Shown: positions 1 to 10,465 of the stretch, one piece after another
Position numbering within the stretch: position 1 is the stretch's first letter
Layout of the letters: each line of letters starts with the position of its first letter
Source: SR1 bacterium human oral taxon HOT-345
GTDB lineage: Bacteria; Patescibacteriota; Gracilibacteria; Absconditabacterales; Absconditicoccaceae
NCBI GenBank assembly: GCA_003260355.1
Contig: MPSQ01000002.1
Location: 62,001-126,000 of the forward strand
Direction: 5' to 3'
Length of the DNA stretch: 64,000 bases
Made by a program: the position numbers and the translations under genes
The notes under the pieces: generated by a model
Told to the model about the DNA's origin: nothing
The model's input: only the letters and a program-made list of their open reading frames with translations
Database searches by the model: none

Positions 1-1
1 A

Positions 2-808
2 TCAGCTTTTTTGGATTTTATTCAACAGGGGATGGAACTTCTTATCTCAGCAAGACCTACAGAACCTATGCTTTTTAATGGAATGGACTATATTAAGGCT
101 GAGATTAGCAAATTAGCTCCTAGCGCCTCCGCTGATGAATGTCAGCAAAAGGTAGCAGAAGCAGCACAGTTTTATCTCAACCTCATCAATGAAACTGCCG
201 AAAGAGCGGTTTTGAATGGGTTGGGAATTATTAATGATGGGGACAATGTCCTTACCCACTGTCACAGTTCCTCTGCCGTGAAAACATTGAAGCTCCATAA
301 AGTAAAAGGTTTGAAGTTTAAAGTGTACAACACTGAGACAAGACCGCTTTTTCAATGAAGGAAAACAGCAAAGGATTTGATTGAAGCGGGGATCGATACC
401 ACGATGGTAGTAGATTGAGTAGCGCCGTTCCTTATGGATGAAGAAAGTGGAACAGATTTGATGATGGATTGTGTGATTATTGGTTGCGATGCGATCAAGC
501 TTGATGGAGGAGTGATCAATAAGGTAGGGAGTTATAGCGTTGGGCTTTCTGCGCTGTTTGCCAATGTTCCGGTGTATATCGCCGGGAATCTCCTCAAGGT
601 CGATATTCATGACAAAATTCATATCGAGAAGAGGCAGGATCATGAGGTTTGGGAGGATTCTCCAGAAGGATTACAGTTTTTAAATCTGGCTTTTGATAAA
701 ATTCCGCCAAAGTTCATCAGGGGGATTATTACAGAATTTGGGATCATCAAACCAAGGGATATTAGAGCAGTCGTGGAAAGAGAGTATCCATGGATGAAGA
801 TAGCATAG
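2..808 (+). CDS. Ribose-1,5-bisphosphate isomerase (e2b2 family), 5' end outside window
   Basis: Converts ribose 1,5-bisphosphate to ribulose 1,5-bisphosphate in the nucleotide (AMP phosphorylase) to RuBisCO salvage route; cytoplasmic. The visible 268 residues are the C-terminal part of a roughly 320-residue family. Motifs seen are HCHSSSA, then RPLFQGRKTA, then GCDAIKLDGGVINKVGS, which match the sugar-phosphate and catalytic segments of eIF2B-related isomerases. Two in-frame TGA codons (at about 356 and 417) must be glycine to join the halves; the first gives the FQG step normal for this family. The gene ends with TAG just before a strong terminator. The reading frame is open from the first base of the window, so the start lies upstream. 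Methylthioribose-1-phosphate isomerase is a related alternative but less likely given the motif set. Confidence 0.85.
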
Positions 809-822
809 CATTTTTGATAGCA

Positions 823-857
823 AAAAAGCTGACCTTTGGAAGGAGATCAGCTTTTTT
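823..857. terminator. Bidirectional rho-independent terminator
   Basis: A stem of AAAGCTGA pairs with TCAGCTTT around a short loop, with A-rich and T-rich flanks on either side. It sits between the convergent R15P isomerase and secF and can serve both strands. Confidence 0.85.
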
Positions 858-873
858 TGGGGTTTTGTAGCGT

Positions 874-1815
874 TTAGCGAACTTTTTTGGTAAGATTGAT
901 AAGAAGGTAGGCCGTTGAAGCTGCCACAAAGATACTACTCAGGAAGGATACTACCACACCCACTCCTACGGTGAATGAGAATCTCTGGATCACGCCCGTT
1001 CCGAAGACAAACATTGCAATAAGCACTAACAATGTAGAAATAGATGTTCCTAAGGATCTCTTGAAGGTTTGTCGGATACTTTCATCAAAGACATTTGCGT
1101 AAGCGATCTTTTCATTTGAACGAATCATATTTTCCCTGATCCTATCGAAGATAATGATCACATCATTGATACCATATCCAATGATTGTGAGTATTGCGAT
1201 GATGAACACCGTATCTATCTGTGTTGTTGGATCTAGTGCCATCCAGATTCCATACGCACCCGCTGGAATACTAATACTCAGCACGGAAGTAAACAAAACT
1301 ACTGTTGCCAAGATTCCAGGAGCGATATTTTTTCTGATCGTTCAGAAGGAAAAAATCATATAGATCATCATAGCTAGCAATCATAAGCCAAGCGCTCGTG
1401 AAGCAGTATTTGTCATATACTTACCAACACTCGGTCCTATTACTACCTGTTCAACAATATCACTTTCAGAACTAATCGTCTGACTTTCGACAAGATAGTT
1501 GGAGATCGCTAAAGAGAGTTTATTTACCTCTTCGTTATCTTTGAGTCTATTATTGATTTTTATTTTGGTCTGTCCCACATTATTATCAAGGTGGACTTTA
1601 AGATTTGGGAAACCTTTTTCTGCGAGTCCCTGTGCCAACTGTTCTTTAAATTCAGCATCTTTCACCTTTCCATTGAAAACGACACTGATTCCTCCTGTAA
1701 ATTCTTCTGAGAACTGTGCACTGAAGATGAACAACACCCATGACACTACCGTAGCAGTAATAGCAATCAAAATCCAGAGATAAGCTCTTTTTACAATACT
1801 AAAATACTTTCTCAT
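874..1815 (-). CDS. secF: Protein translocase subunit SecF
   Basis: Membrane subunit that with SecD helps pull exported proteins through SecYEG. The 313-residue product has an N-terminal membrane helix, a periplasmic P-type domain starting EEFTGG, and a C-terminal membrane block with TIIGYGINDVIIIFDRIREN, the SecF signature. Two TGA codons (1381-1383 and 1342-1344) are read as Gly. Length is normal for SecF. The start at 1815 (MRKYFSIVKRAYL) is chosen because it directly precedes the basic, hydrophobic N-terminus; ATGs at 1818 and 1866 are alternatives. No secD lies next to it. The SecD/SecF family call is secure. Confidence 0.93.
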
Positions 1816-2064
1816 CATCAAAAAAATAAAATAAAACCGTTCTAAAGAGTAGTTTTTTCCCTCCATTTTTCAAGCAGAAGTCAAGTTTTATTGTTTCGAT
1901 GTTATTCCCTAGCTGCCGCAAAGTCGATTTGCTATTTTGGATAGCGTGATGAGCATTTCTTTGGGTTCTAGGCAAGAAAAAGGGGAGGATTCAGATTTCT
2001 CCCTATTTAAACCCCTATCCTCTGACGAGCTCAAGAAGAAAATAGCAATCTTTCATGAGCTAGA

Positions 2065-2586
2065 CTAGTCGGCATATTTTCTCATGAGCGTTAGAATCTT
2101 GTTGATATATTCGTGTTTATATTTCTGCCTATAAACAGCGATATAAGAGGGGTGCTCTATAGGGAGAAGCTTCGTAGCTCAATAGCTATACAGCCCGTCA
2201 TCAATTTTTACCACTTTTGGCTGCTTTAGAATGCAATCAGCAACTTCTTTACCACAAAGGAAAATCAGCTGAGGAGCATAGTTTTTGATCTCTTCTTTTA
2301 GTATTTCTCGGCCTTCCTCCTTTTCTCTGGAGCTAGGGTATCTCAATTTACCGTTTGCGTCTTTGGGGACCGCTCTCACCAAATTCAGCAGAGCGATTTC
2401 TTTGGTGGAAGACTGCAAGAGGGAATGGATGAGTTTCCCTGAAGAAGTCGTTTCGTCGAAAGCAGTCAGGATTTTTCCTTTTTTATCTTCCTTGTAAGAG
2501 AGTCCTAGGAAAGCGACTCCATGATACGGGGGAGTAGAAGCGATTTCCGAGGAGAAGGACTGATGAGAAGCTGTAAACTTGGGCAT
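2065..2586 (-). CDS. Uracil-DNA glycosylase superfamily-like protein
   Basis: 173 residues. The order of motifs resembles the UDG fold: an early strand and loop near FLGLSYKED, then LLNLVRAVPKD (compare the NxxxxxP segment of family 4 enzymes), then PQLIFLCGKEVADCIL, and a C-terminal HPS. The final 38 residues appear only if TGA at 2179-2181 is Gly; the stop is TAG. The start at 2586 is preferred because the farther ATG (2631) lies inside the terminator of atpG. The early catalytic motif does not match a single UDG family clearly, so the exact activity is open. It probably acts in base excision repair or is a diverged relative. Confidence 0.6.
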
Positions 2587-2616
2587 CGTTTGTGAGGAGC
2601 TTGTAAATTGGATGTG

Positions 2617-2652
2617 AAAAAAAACGACCACAATATCAATGCTGTGATCGTA
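2617..2652 (-). terminator. Terminator of the atpH-A-C-G operon
   Basis: On the minus strand ACGATCACA pairs with TGTGGTCGT and is followed by a run of eight Ts, nine bases after the atpG stop codon. Confidence 0.85.
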
Positions 2653-2660
2653 TGTTGGAA

Positions 2661-3551
2661 TTATTCAATCGCCACCTTCGCACTCACGATTTCACTGATC
2701 TCCTGAGTAATTTTTGCCTGACGGGTCTTGTTGTAAAGGAGGTTAAGCTGATTGAGGACAGCAAGTGAATTGTCTTTTGCATTCTTCATCGCCAACATTC
2801 TCGCTGCGTGCTCTGAAGTTTTATTATTCAGCACTGCTGAGTAGATAATATTCCTAATTAATACTTGGAGGAAATCAAATTTAAAGGTTTCTATATCAGG
2901 TTCTACCATCAAATACTTTTTCTCGATACTTTCTAACAAATCGACCTCAAGCCCTGTATTTTGGAGGAAGGTCTCAAAGCTTTCCTCGTCTAAAGGATAG
3001 AGCTTAAATCTCGTAGACATCTGTATCATCGTATTTTTGAAGAAGTTGAAGTAGATCTTGATCTTCGCGTATTTCTTCTCTTCTAACGCTTGTCTAATAA
3101 AAACTGAGATCGGTTTTACTTCCCGGAGAAAGACTTTATCCGAAATCATCGCAGACCCTACAACGTTTCGTCCATTCCTCACGAAATATTCTAGCCCTCT
3201 CTTTCCTACAACGAAAATATCAACGTTATCTTTCGCATTTCCGTAGTTTTTCTCCATTCTCTTGAAGATTCTTGAGTTGATTGCTCAGCAGAGCCCTCTA
3301 TCACTTGTCACCACAATCAAGAGTCTTCTTCCGTTTGGGTTCCAGGTCTTTTCATCGAAGTCAAAGATATTTACTTCCTTTCTCACCTCTTTTAGCACCT
3401 CCAAAAAGCTTTCCATAAAAGCTCTATATGAACCGATCACGCCTTTCAGCTTTTGAAGCTTTACGGTAGAAACAATCTCCAATGCTTTGATAATCTTTTG
3501 GAGATTTTTTACGGATTTAATTTTGGTTCTGATCTGCTTGGTATTTGCCAT
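2661..3551 (-). CDS. atpG: F-type ATP synthase gamma subunit
   Basis: Central stalk subunit that couples rotation of the c ring to catalysis in alpha3beta3. The 296-residue product opens with MANTKQIRTKIKSVKNLQKI, the conserved N-terminal helix, and contains VTSDRGLCGAINS, the family hallmark; the Gly in LCGA comes from TGA at 3285-3287. The C-terminal helix carries ARMLAMKNAKDN, also characteristic. It is the last gene of a minus-strand operon after atpH, atpA and atpC, and is followed by a terminator. The start is fixed by homology of the N-terminus; two upstream codons (MCC) are ignored. Confidence 0.96.
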
Positions 3552-3575
3552 ACAACACAATAAGCTAATAAAGCG

Positions 3576-4034
3576 TTACTTTCCTTCTGATTTTTTCTTT
3601 TTGATTCTCAAAAGCTGGATATCTGCGGTCAATTTTTGGAGGTTGAGATATGCTCTTTCAATCTCCTCTTGATCCCCTGTCGCTTTGATTTCGGCGATCT
3701 TTTTTTCAAGATCAATTTTCATTTCCTGGAGCACCTGATCATCAGACTTTGGATTGGTCGTTGCAGAAGCGACGAAAAGCACAACTACGTTCCCGTCTGT
3801 ATACATAAATCCTTCTCCGACCGCCATTGCCACCTTTTCATCTTCGAAAAGGAAATCCGTATCAGAAAGAAACTCACTTCCTTTTTTTTCTATCGGTGTA
3901 AATCTCACAATTCACGGGATTGTGGTCGTCGTAATCGGATTATGATGCGGTAAAATACAGAGCACTCAGACTTTACTTGGCAATTCAACTTTTTCTACCT
4001 GTCCATCGAAAATTACTCCATGAACGGTATGCAT
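3576..4034 (-). CDS. atpC: F-type ATP synthase epsilon subunit
   Basis: Regulatory and stalk subunit, 152 residues. The N-terminal beta-sandwich is recognisable from VHGVIFDGQVEKVELPS, then ILPHHNPI; the C-terminal half is charged and helical. Two TGA codons (3912-3914 and 3966-3968) give Gly. The start at 4034 is preferred because GAGG lies six bases upstream; ATG at 4046 in the same frame is the alternative. The gene sits between atpA and atpG, whereas in most operons epsilon follows beta; here beta is encoded 8 kb away. Confidence 0.88.
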
Positions 4035-4116
4035 CTTTAGCCTCATTCCCCTCTCTTTGATAAATAAAAGCAATCTGATCTTTGTCGCAAGGAAGACTTG
4101 CTTCACTTGGAGAAAA

Positions 4117-5634
4117 TTATTCCTGACTCGTGAATCCTCCTTCCTTTAATATCTCTGAAATAAGCTTTTTAATCTCAGCCTCAATCTCTGAAGTAAGCTC
4201 CTTAATTTCCTCGATTTTCTTTGCCAACTCTAAATAACTCGTGTCTAATTTCTGGTAAACTTTTTTCTCAAATTCAGCAATTGCCTCAACCGGCACTTTT
4301 TCAAAGTAGCCATTAATTCCCGCATAAAGGAGCACCACTTGCTTGAAGAAAGGGATTGGGTGATCGTTGCTTTGCTTGAGCATTTCCATAAGCTTTTTTC
4401 CATTATCAAGCTTTTTTCTTGTGGCAGGATCCAAATCTGAAGCAAACTGAGAAAAGCTCGCTAATTCACGGAAAGTCGCAAGTTCAAGTCTGAGTTTTCC
4501 AGCTACTTTTTTCATAATTTTGGTCTGAGCAGAACCTCCTACTCTAGAAACTGAGAATCCCACATCAATCGCAGGCTTGAAACCAGAATTGAAAAGCTCT
4601 GTCTCCAAAAAGATCTGCCCATCAGTAATAGAAATCACATTGGTTGGAATATAGGCTGAAATATCTGAATCCAAAGTCTCAATAATCGGCAAAGCCGTCA
4701 AACTTCCTCCCCCTCGTGGCTGATCCACTCTCGCAGCTCTTTCAAGCAGTTTTGAATGAAGATAAAATACATCTCCAGGATAGGCTTCTCTTCCAGGAGG
4801 CCTTCTGAGGAGCAAGCTCACCTCACGATAGGCTACCGCATGCTTGGAAAGATCATCATAGATAATCAAAGCATCTTTCCCATGCTCCATAAAGTATTCT
4901 CCCATTGCACATCCTACATAAGGAGCAATATATTGAATCACAGAAGGAGAAGAAATCGGAGCATTGATCACAGTCGTATATTCCATCGCTCCTTTCTCTC
5001 TGAGCATTTCAACGGTTCTTCTGATTTTTGAATCTTTTTGTCCAATCGCGACATAGATACAGTAGACATTCTTTCCTTTTTGATTGAGGATCGTATCGGT
5101 CGCAATAGTCGTCTTTCCGGTTTGTCTATTTCCAATAATCAATTCTCTCTGCCCTCTTCCGATTGGCACCATCGCATCAATAGACTTAATTCCGGTTTCC
5201 AAAGGAACATTCACTGACTTTCTGGTAATTACTCCAGGGGCTACTTTTTCCACAAGCCCAAAATGCTTTGGAGTGATAGCCTTTCCTCCGTCGATCGGTT
5301 CCCCGATTCCGTTGAGCACTCTTCCCAAGTATTCTTCTCCTACTCCAACACTGAAGACCTGACCAGAAGAACTCACACTGTCTCCCTGCTTAAGAGAACT
5401 ATAATCTCCGAGCACGAGGACACCAACTCCATCGGCAGAAAGATCCAAAACTAAACCTTTCAATCCATTTTCAAAAAGAACAATTTCTGAAAACATCACC
5501 GTATCTAACCCAATCACGGTAGCCACCCCATCTTTGAGTTCCAGAATTTCTCCCTTTTTAGTAAAATCCTCATTGAGCTGGGCATGGTTAATCCCTTTTT
5601 CAATCTGCTGTAATAAGTCTTGCACTACTGACAT
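4117..5634 (-). CDS. atpA: F-type ATP synthase alpha subunit
   Basis: 505 residues, full length, with the non-catalytic nucleotide-binding fold. The P-loop reads GNRQTGKT, and the region PPGREAYPGDVFYLHSKLLE is the classic alpha signature, as is VSRVGGSAQ. The gene has no TGA codon at all despite many glycines, unlike most neighbours, in keeping with high expression. It is flanked upstream by a delta-like gene (125 bp gap) and downstream by atpC. Confidence 0.98.
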   Translation of the reverse strand: MSVVQDLLQQIEKGINHAQLNEDFTKKGEILELKDGVATVIGLDTVMFSEIVLFENGLKGLVLDLSADGVGVLVLGDYSSLKQGDSVSSSGQVFSVGVGEEYLGRVLNGIGEPIDGGKAITPKHFGLVEKVAPGVITRKSVNVPLETGIKSIDAMVPIGRGQRELIIGNRQTGKTTIATDTILNQKGKNVYCIYVAIGQKDSKIRRTVEMLREKGAMEYTTVINAPISSPSVIQYIAPYVGCAMGEYFMEHGKDALIIYDDLSKHAVAYREVSLLLRRPPGREAYPGDVFYLHSKLLERAARVDQPRGGGSLTALPIIETLDSDISAYIPTNVISITDGQIFLETELFNSGFKPAIDVGFSVSRVGGSAQTKIMKKVAGKLRLELATFRELASFSQFASDLDPATRKKLDNGKKLMEMLKQSNDHPIPFFKQVVLLYAGINGYFEKVPVEAIAEFEKKVYQKLDTSYLELAKKIEEIKELTSEIEAEIKKLISEILKEGGFTSQE

Positions 5635-5764
5635 GATAAGTGATAATAAAAATAAATCTGATACTTGCTTTGATGAATATTTCCCTCTGTGAGGCTAAAG
5701 AAGATCAAAGAAAGCAACCTCCTTCTTCCTTCGTCCTCGCAAGAGAAACGAGGTAAAAGCTTTT

Positions 5765-6220
5765 TTATTCAAGTAATACTTCTAAGTCTTTTTCAAGTGA
5801 CCTCTTGAAGATATAGCCCTGCCCTTTCATCTTTACAGTTAAATTCTCTGAGGCAAGTGGATGAAACGCCACCTCAACCTTTCCAAACTTTTCTTCAAGA
5901 TAGGCTGTCAGAGGAACAATAATATCCTCATCATTCGATTCCAAACGAAACTGGAGATGCTCTCTCGGTAGCTTTTCCTGAAACTCACGAATAAATGCGG
6001 ATAACTTTGCTAAGTGAAGTAACTTTGCTTGTTCGAGGAGATGAATCATACTCGCTGTATCAGCATCCCCATTTTTTATCCCCTCTAAGAAGCGAGGGAG
6101 TGTCAATTTCTTACCATATTTGAGAAGTAAGGCTCTAATGACGGCCAACTTTTCCAGAAGTTTCTGAGGATGTTTCATCTGGAGCAGCTGTTCAAGGAGT
6201 TGTTTCTTGTTTAGCATCAA
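5765..6220 (-). CDS. atpH: Probable F-type ATP synthase delta (OSCP) subunit
   Basis: 151 residues, mostly helical. Overall similarity is weak, as usual for delta. The C-terminal stretch with AYLEEKFGKVEVAFHPL, ENLTVKMKGQGYIFKRS and a final EKDLEVLLE has the layout of the delta C-terminal domain (a Gly-kappa-valine type strand, a turn, then a short helix that ends the chain). Position directly before atpA on the same strand supports the call. At 151 residues it is shorter than the usual 175-185, mainly at the N-terminus. No TGA codons. An unrelated small helical protein cannot be excluded from sequence alone. Confidence 0.7.
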   Translation of the reverse strand: MMLNKKQLLEQLLQMKHPQKLLEKLAVIRALLLKYGKKLTLPRFLEGIKNGDADTASMIHLLEQAKLLHLAKLSAFIREFQEKLPREHLQFRLESNDEDIIVPLTAYLEEKFGKVEVAFHPLASENLTVKMKGQGYIFKRSLEKDLEVLLE

Positions 6221-6248
6221 TAGGATTGAAATATAAATCTTAGTAATA

Positions 6249-6593
6249 TTAGGTTGTTTTTAGACGGATGGAGATTGCAAGGACGCCAAATGTTTTTTCT
6301 TCTTCTGGAGTATAAAACTGGTAATATACCTCTCTCCCATGATCAATCTCAGTAATTCCCGGAAGCGTATGCTTGAGTCCTTCATTTTCTAGCATTGCCT
6401 TGAAACTAGGGTAGTGTGTCAAAGCAATAATCTCTAAACATTCTCCTGTATCTTGAAACTGGAGAAAGTCGCCGACTTGAAGTTCGGAAAACTTTCCTTT
6501 GCAAAGTCTCCCTTCTACCGTTTTCTTTCCTTGAAGGATCAAGGATTTGTAAGGCTCCCCGACCGTAAAATAGATCGTCTTCATTATTTTCAC
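6249..6593 (-). CDS. ASCH domain protein
   Basis: 114 residues. The pattern LILQGKKTVEGRLCKGKF followed by LQVGDFLQF and later ALTHYPSFKAMLENEGL is that of ASCH domains, a PUA-like fold thought to bind RNA; some members are amidohydrolases of modified nucleosides. It lies 28 bp before atpH on the same strand and may be cotranscribed with the ATPase genes. No TGA codons. ATG at 6593 and a second ATG three codons in are both possible starts. Substrate unknown. Confidence 0.8.
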   Translation of the reverse strand: MKIMKTIYFTVGEPYKSLILQGKKTVEGRLCKGKFSELQVGDFLQFQDTGECLEIIALTHYPSFKAMLENEGLKHTLPGITEIDHGREVYYQFYTPEEEKTFGVLAISIRLKTT

Positions 6594-6838
6594 CGATTCG
6601 TGTCTAAAATCAGGTTACTTTCTTTTTTTTGAGGGGAAGCCTCCTTCTCACAGGCGAGAAAAGGCGCCTTGTCCTCACACGATGGGAGTTATACCCATTC
6701 TCCTCAAGAAATCAAGCCTTCCTCTCCAGAAACTTCCCAAACGCTTCTCTTCTGGCGATACTAACAAAGAAAGAAATCTGAGATTGGAGAAACAAAAAAA
6801 CCTCGCTGCTAAAGACATCACTCCAAGACAATAATTTT

Positions 6839-8083
6839 TTATTGTTCTGCTACTTTAGTGATTTTTTCAGCAAGTATTTCTTGTGCTTTTTGAAGCTGAT
6901 TGTCGATTCCTTTTTCTACATAACCAGTAAAGTCAAAAGGAAGTTCCACGTCTGGCTGTATTCCTTTTTTGTCAATCGTAGTACCTTTTGGTCAGAACCG
7001 CTTCCCGATTGTATATTTTAGTGATGTTCCATCGTCAAAATCATAGAGGGTCTGAATTGAACCTTTTCAGAAGCTTTCAGTCCCGACAAGTTGAGCATTA
7101 AGCTGCTCTTTGAGTGCAAGAGATAGAATTTCACTCGAACTTGCACTTAATTTATCAATCAATACTACTAGCGGGAATTTTTCAAGCTCTCAAAAACCTT
7201 TTGATTGATAATCTATTGGCTTAAAATTGGAATATTTTGTCTTCGTAATAAGAGTCCCTTTTGGTAAGAAGTGTCCAGCAAGCTCCACCGCACTGGTTAG
7301 TAGTCCGCCACCATTTCCTCTTAGATCAAGGATGATCCCTTTTACTTTAGCTTCAAGAAGCTCTGAAATTGCTCTAGTAAAGAGCCTATTGGTTTGATCT
7401 CCAAAAATAGACACTTCGAGATATCCAAGCAAAACTCAGCTTTGATTCAGAATTTTTGATCTCACAGAAGGAACATCAATGATACCTCTTTCTACAACCT
7501 TTTCGAGATAAGATTTCTCACCGGTTTTCTCAACTCTCTCAAGAAAAAGCTGAACCTTCGTTCCTTTTGGTCCCCTGATTTTTTGAACCGCCTCCATAGT
7601 GCTAAGATCCTTTGTCTCTCCCGTCCCGATCATAATAATTCTGTCTAATGGCAGAACACCCGCTTTGAAAGCAGGAGAATCTTTGACCACCTCTTCTACC
7701 TGAATATAATAATCTTTTTTTCCGACTACGGCTCAGATTCCCTCTATTTGTCCTTCTCCTTCAAGTTCTGTTTGGAGTCCTGAAAATTGCTCTGCGTCAA
7801 GATAGGAAGTATAAGGATCTCCCAACCCATCAACGAATGCCTTGGTCGCATTTTCGATCATATTTTTCTGACCACTGAGGAATTCTTCCTTGTCATAATA
7901 TTCTCCCGATAAAAGCTGAGAAATTTGTTCCATACGAAGATATTTATAACCAATTTCTGAGAATAATGTATTTGTCGCTGCCGAAATTCCATATCCCCTC
8001 CAAAAAATGAGAGCCCCTCAAACAAACATCCCCAAAGTAAAGATAAGCATCATCTTTTCTCGTTCTCTGCTTTTTTTCCACAT
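6839..8083 (-). CDS. S41 family C-terminal processing peptidase (Ctp/Tsp)
   Basis: 414 residues. Order: a basic N-terminus, one membrane helix (about 12-32), a helical segment with LGDPYTSYLDAEQF, a PDZ domain (about 118-205, with SPAFKAGVLPLDRI), then the S41 catalytic fold with LRGNGGGLL, the nucleophile Ser in DKLSASSSEI (about 310) and the general-base Lys in ESFGKGSIQT. At least five TGA codons are read as Gly, including the Gly before KGSIQT's flank and one in the membrane helix. It is probably a membrane-anchored protease that trims or degrades exported proteins. It is divergent from the TraX-like gene with about 60 bp between starts. Confidence 0.92.
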
Positions 8084-8145
8084 TGTGCTTGTAGTTATGA
8101 TAAAAATCACTAGAACGAAGTGTAGCTATTTACTTAGAATTTGCA

Positions 8146-8916
8146 ATGAAGAAACAAAAAAAAGCTGATCTCCCAATCTCATGAAGACCAAACCTCTATG
8201 ATTACCTAAAGATTCTCGCTCTTATTACCATGCTTATTGACCATATTGGGTATTATCTTTTCCCAGAAGTATTGGTCTTGAGATTGATTGGAAGAATTGC
8301 GTTTCCGACCTTCCTCTTTTTGGTTGGATTTAATGGTTCGTTTCGCTGGAGGCGGGAGCTTTTTTGGCGAGGAATAGGGATTCGAGCATTCACTAGCTTT
8401 GTCGCTTGGTATTTTAGCTTTTGATCCTTTGGAGCAAACATCCTGATTGCAATCCTCCTTGCAAGAGGACTTATACATTTTTTACTAGAAACGAAAAACA
8501 AAATTCTTTGGTATGTTTCTTTTCTCTTACTACTCCTTAGCCATTCTCTGATGCTGAATTTTCTCGACTACGGAGCCTTATCTTTTTTCTTTGTCCTTCG
8601 ATGATGGAAAGCATCTAAAGATAAACAGTGATTTTTTCTATGAATTCCTGTAATGATTTGGCTCTCCCTTCAAAATATTCAGGTTTTTGGATTCTGAAGA
8701 GTAAACGGAAACTGGACTCAATACTGCATCCTCATAGCATGCTTTCTTATACTTATCTTACTCTTTCGGATCTTGACTAAGAAAAATTATACACTCTCTT
8801 GGAAATGATGGTGGAATAAAATCATTCTACGGATTTCCCAGCATGCACTTTTATTTTATGGAGTGCATATTGTGTTGTTGGTTATCCTAGGATTATCGAA
8901 GTTTGGGCGTTTGTAG
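8146..8916 (+). CDS. TraX-like multi-pass membrane protein
   Basis: 256 residues with roughly seven hydrophobic segments. The N-terminal pattern LALITMLIDHIGYYLFPE, then LRLIGRIAFPTFLFLVGF, is the TraX family signature (DH and GR-FP motifs). TraX itself acetylates F pilin, but chromosomal relatives are widespread and of unknown role. Seven or so TGA codons are read as Gly. The stop TAG lies only 14 bp from the stop of the convergent gene. The start at 8146 follows an A/G-rich stretch; no better ATG exists upstream. Confidence 0.75.
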
Positions 8917-8930
8917 TTTTGGGTCGTTTT

Positions 8931-10385
8931 TTATTTTTTTACTCTCTGTACTTCATAATAATCTCATTCAGTATGATAAATAAGCTGATACCGCCGATTT
9001 TTATCTGAAAGTCTATTGTAAGAGGTTGGGTGCTCTTTCCCTTCCTCTTGAAATTCCTTTTCTTCTCGCTTCATTGTCGCTCAATCTATAGGGAAGCTTC
9101 GTGTGCCATAAGCATATCGTGAAATATAGATAGCATTATCGTGATAGTAAACTGATGCAACTCCTCCAATTCCGGACCATAGGGCTTCCCAATTTTTATC
9201 CACTTCTCAGCTAAAGGGAATCAATTGTAAGCCTTTATCGGAGCTTACTATTCCCAATAATTCATCTAAACTTAACACTTTAAAATCATCTTCTTTCTTT
9301 TCTCTAAATAGAGTATAACCTGCTTCTGACTTTGTGGCCCAACTATTGCTAGTCCATCTATATATCCAATTTTTGTCAGAACCGATACATCTTGCATATT
9401 GCCTTCATCAATTTCTACAAAATGTTTTACCTTCTCCTTTAAGATAATCTTTCCGCTGCTGATCATTTTTAGATCAATTATTATCCCAAAATTGGTAAGG
9501 ATATGGGCTAAAAGTTTTTTCATCTACTGGAAATTTATAAGGTGGCAAGACTAAAAACCCCTCACTGTATCCTATTGCTCTATCAATGGATTGACTCCCT
9601 AAAAAACCAATAAGCTTAAAGGATGGCAATTTGTTTTTTTTCACCCCACTCCATTTTATGTTCGGGTCCTTAATTTTTGGATTTCCAGGAGAATAATAAC
9701 TAGGAGTTGCACCAAAATAGTAATAATTTTCGTCTTCTAAGTAGCTATCAAAGATACCTCCGTTAATATTTTTAATCTGATTTTCTGTGGGTTTTACGTA
9801 TTCTGAGCTAAATGTCGTATATTTTCGATTTTTATCTGCATAGAAACTTCAGATATCGTAATCATTATACTCATATCTTCCATCGATAATATCTCCAATA
9901 TTTAGTAAACTATAGTTACTAACATCTAGAGGACGATATTCCTTAGAAAGGCTAAAATATAGACTATCTTCTGATGAGGAGAAAGATTGTTTAAGACTGT
10001 TTCAAGTTTCTGGAGCTATACTTCAAGTTTCTGGAGCTATACTTCAAGTTTCTGGAGCTATACTTCAAGTTTCTGGAGCTATACTTCAAGTTTCTGGAGC
10101 TATACTTCAAGTTTCTGGAGCTATACTTCAAGTTTCTGGAGCTATACTTCAAGTTTCTGGAGCTATACTTCAAGTTTCTGGAGCTATACTTCAAGTTTCT
10201 GGAGCTATACTTCAAGTTTCTGGAGCCATACTTCAAGTTTCTAACCCAATCTTTGGTTGGACATCAATATTCTCAACTTCTTGTAGAAAGCGGCTATTAC
10301 TTTTTGTATAAGAAAACTTGTAAATAAAAATACAACAAATTCCAAGTCAAAGGAAGATAACTATCAAGAAAATTTTCTTTTTCAT
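8931..10385 (-). CDS. Exported/anchored protein with ETGSIAP repeats (cassette copy A)
   Basis: 484 residues, intact only in table 25. An N-terminal hydrophobic helix (about 3-25) is followed by a short linker and about eleven copies of a seven-residue repeat ETGSIAP (one copy ETGSMAP), each encoded by a 21-bp unit whose Gly is TGA. The rest is a globular, Tyr/Trp-rich domain with FKLIGFLG, GSDKNWIYRW, SFPIDGATMKREEKE, and a C-terminal EGDYYEVQRVKK. The domain is clearly homologous to the gene at 24524-25624, and both follow a CHAP gene. No family is recognised. Possible roles are a surface adhesin or a partner (immunity or accessory) of the CHAP protein; this is inference. Confidence 0.85.
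9999..10250. repeat. Tandem repeat, about eleven 21-bp units
   Basis: Near-identical 21-bp units (forward-strand unit ctatacttcaagtttctgga plus g) run without interruption and end in a degenerate copy. One unit differs by a T to C change. The repeat is inside the gene at 8931-10385 and encodes a proline- and glycine-containing spacer. It is open in several frames on both strands, which is a simple consequence of the 21-bp period. Confidence 0.95.
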
Positions 10386-10410
10386 TTTTCTTCTGAAGAA
10401 AATTTAAAAA

Positions 10411-10448
10411 AATAAGTTCCCCAAAGATATACTCTAGGGAACTTAAAA
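10411..10448 (-). terminator. Terminator after truncated CHAP gene (copy A)
   Basis: AAGTTCCC pairs with GGGAACTT around a loop that contains tatactcta. The loop and stem are almost the same as the terminator at 24457-24495 behind the intact CHAP gene, so the two were copied together. Confidence 0.8.
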
Positions 10449-10465
10449 ATCAAGTTAAATCTATT

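Noticed and set aside
9987..10244. The 21-bp array as a CRISPR or as a coding repeat on the plus strand (FWSYTSS repeats)
   Set aside because: Units are contiguous with no spacers. The plus-strand and alternative minus-strand frames are open only because of the period; the minus frame that reads ETGSIAP is continuous with a real gene on both sides.
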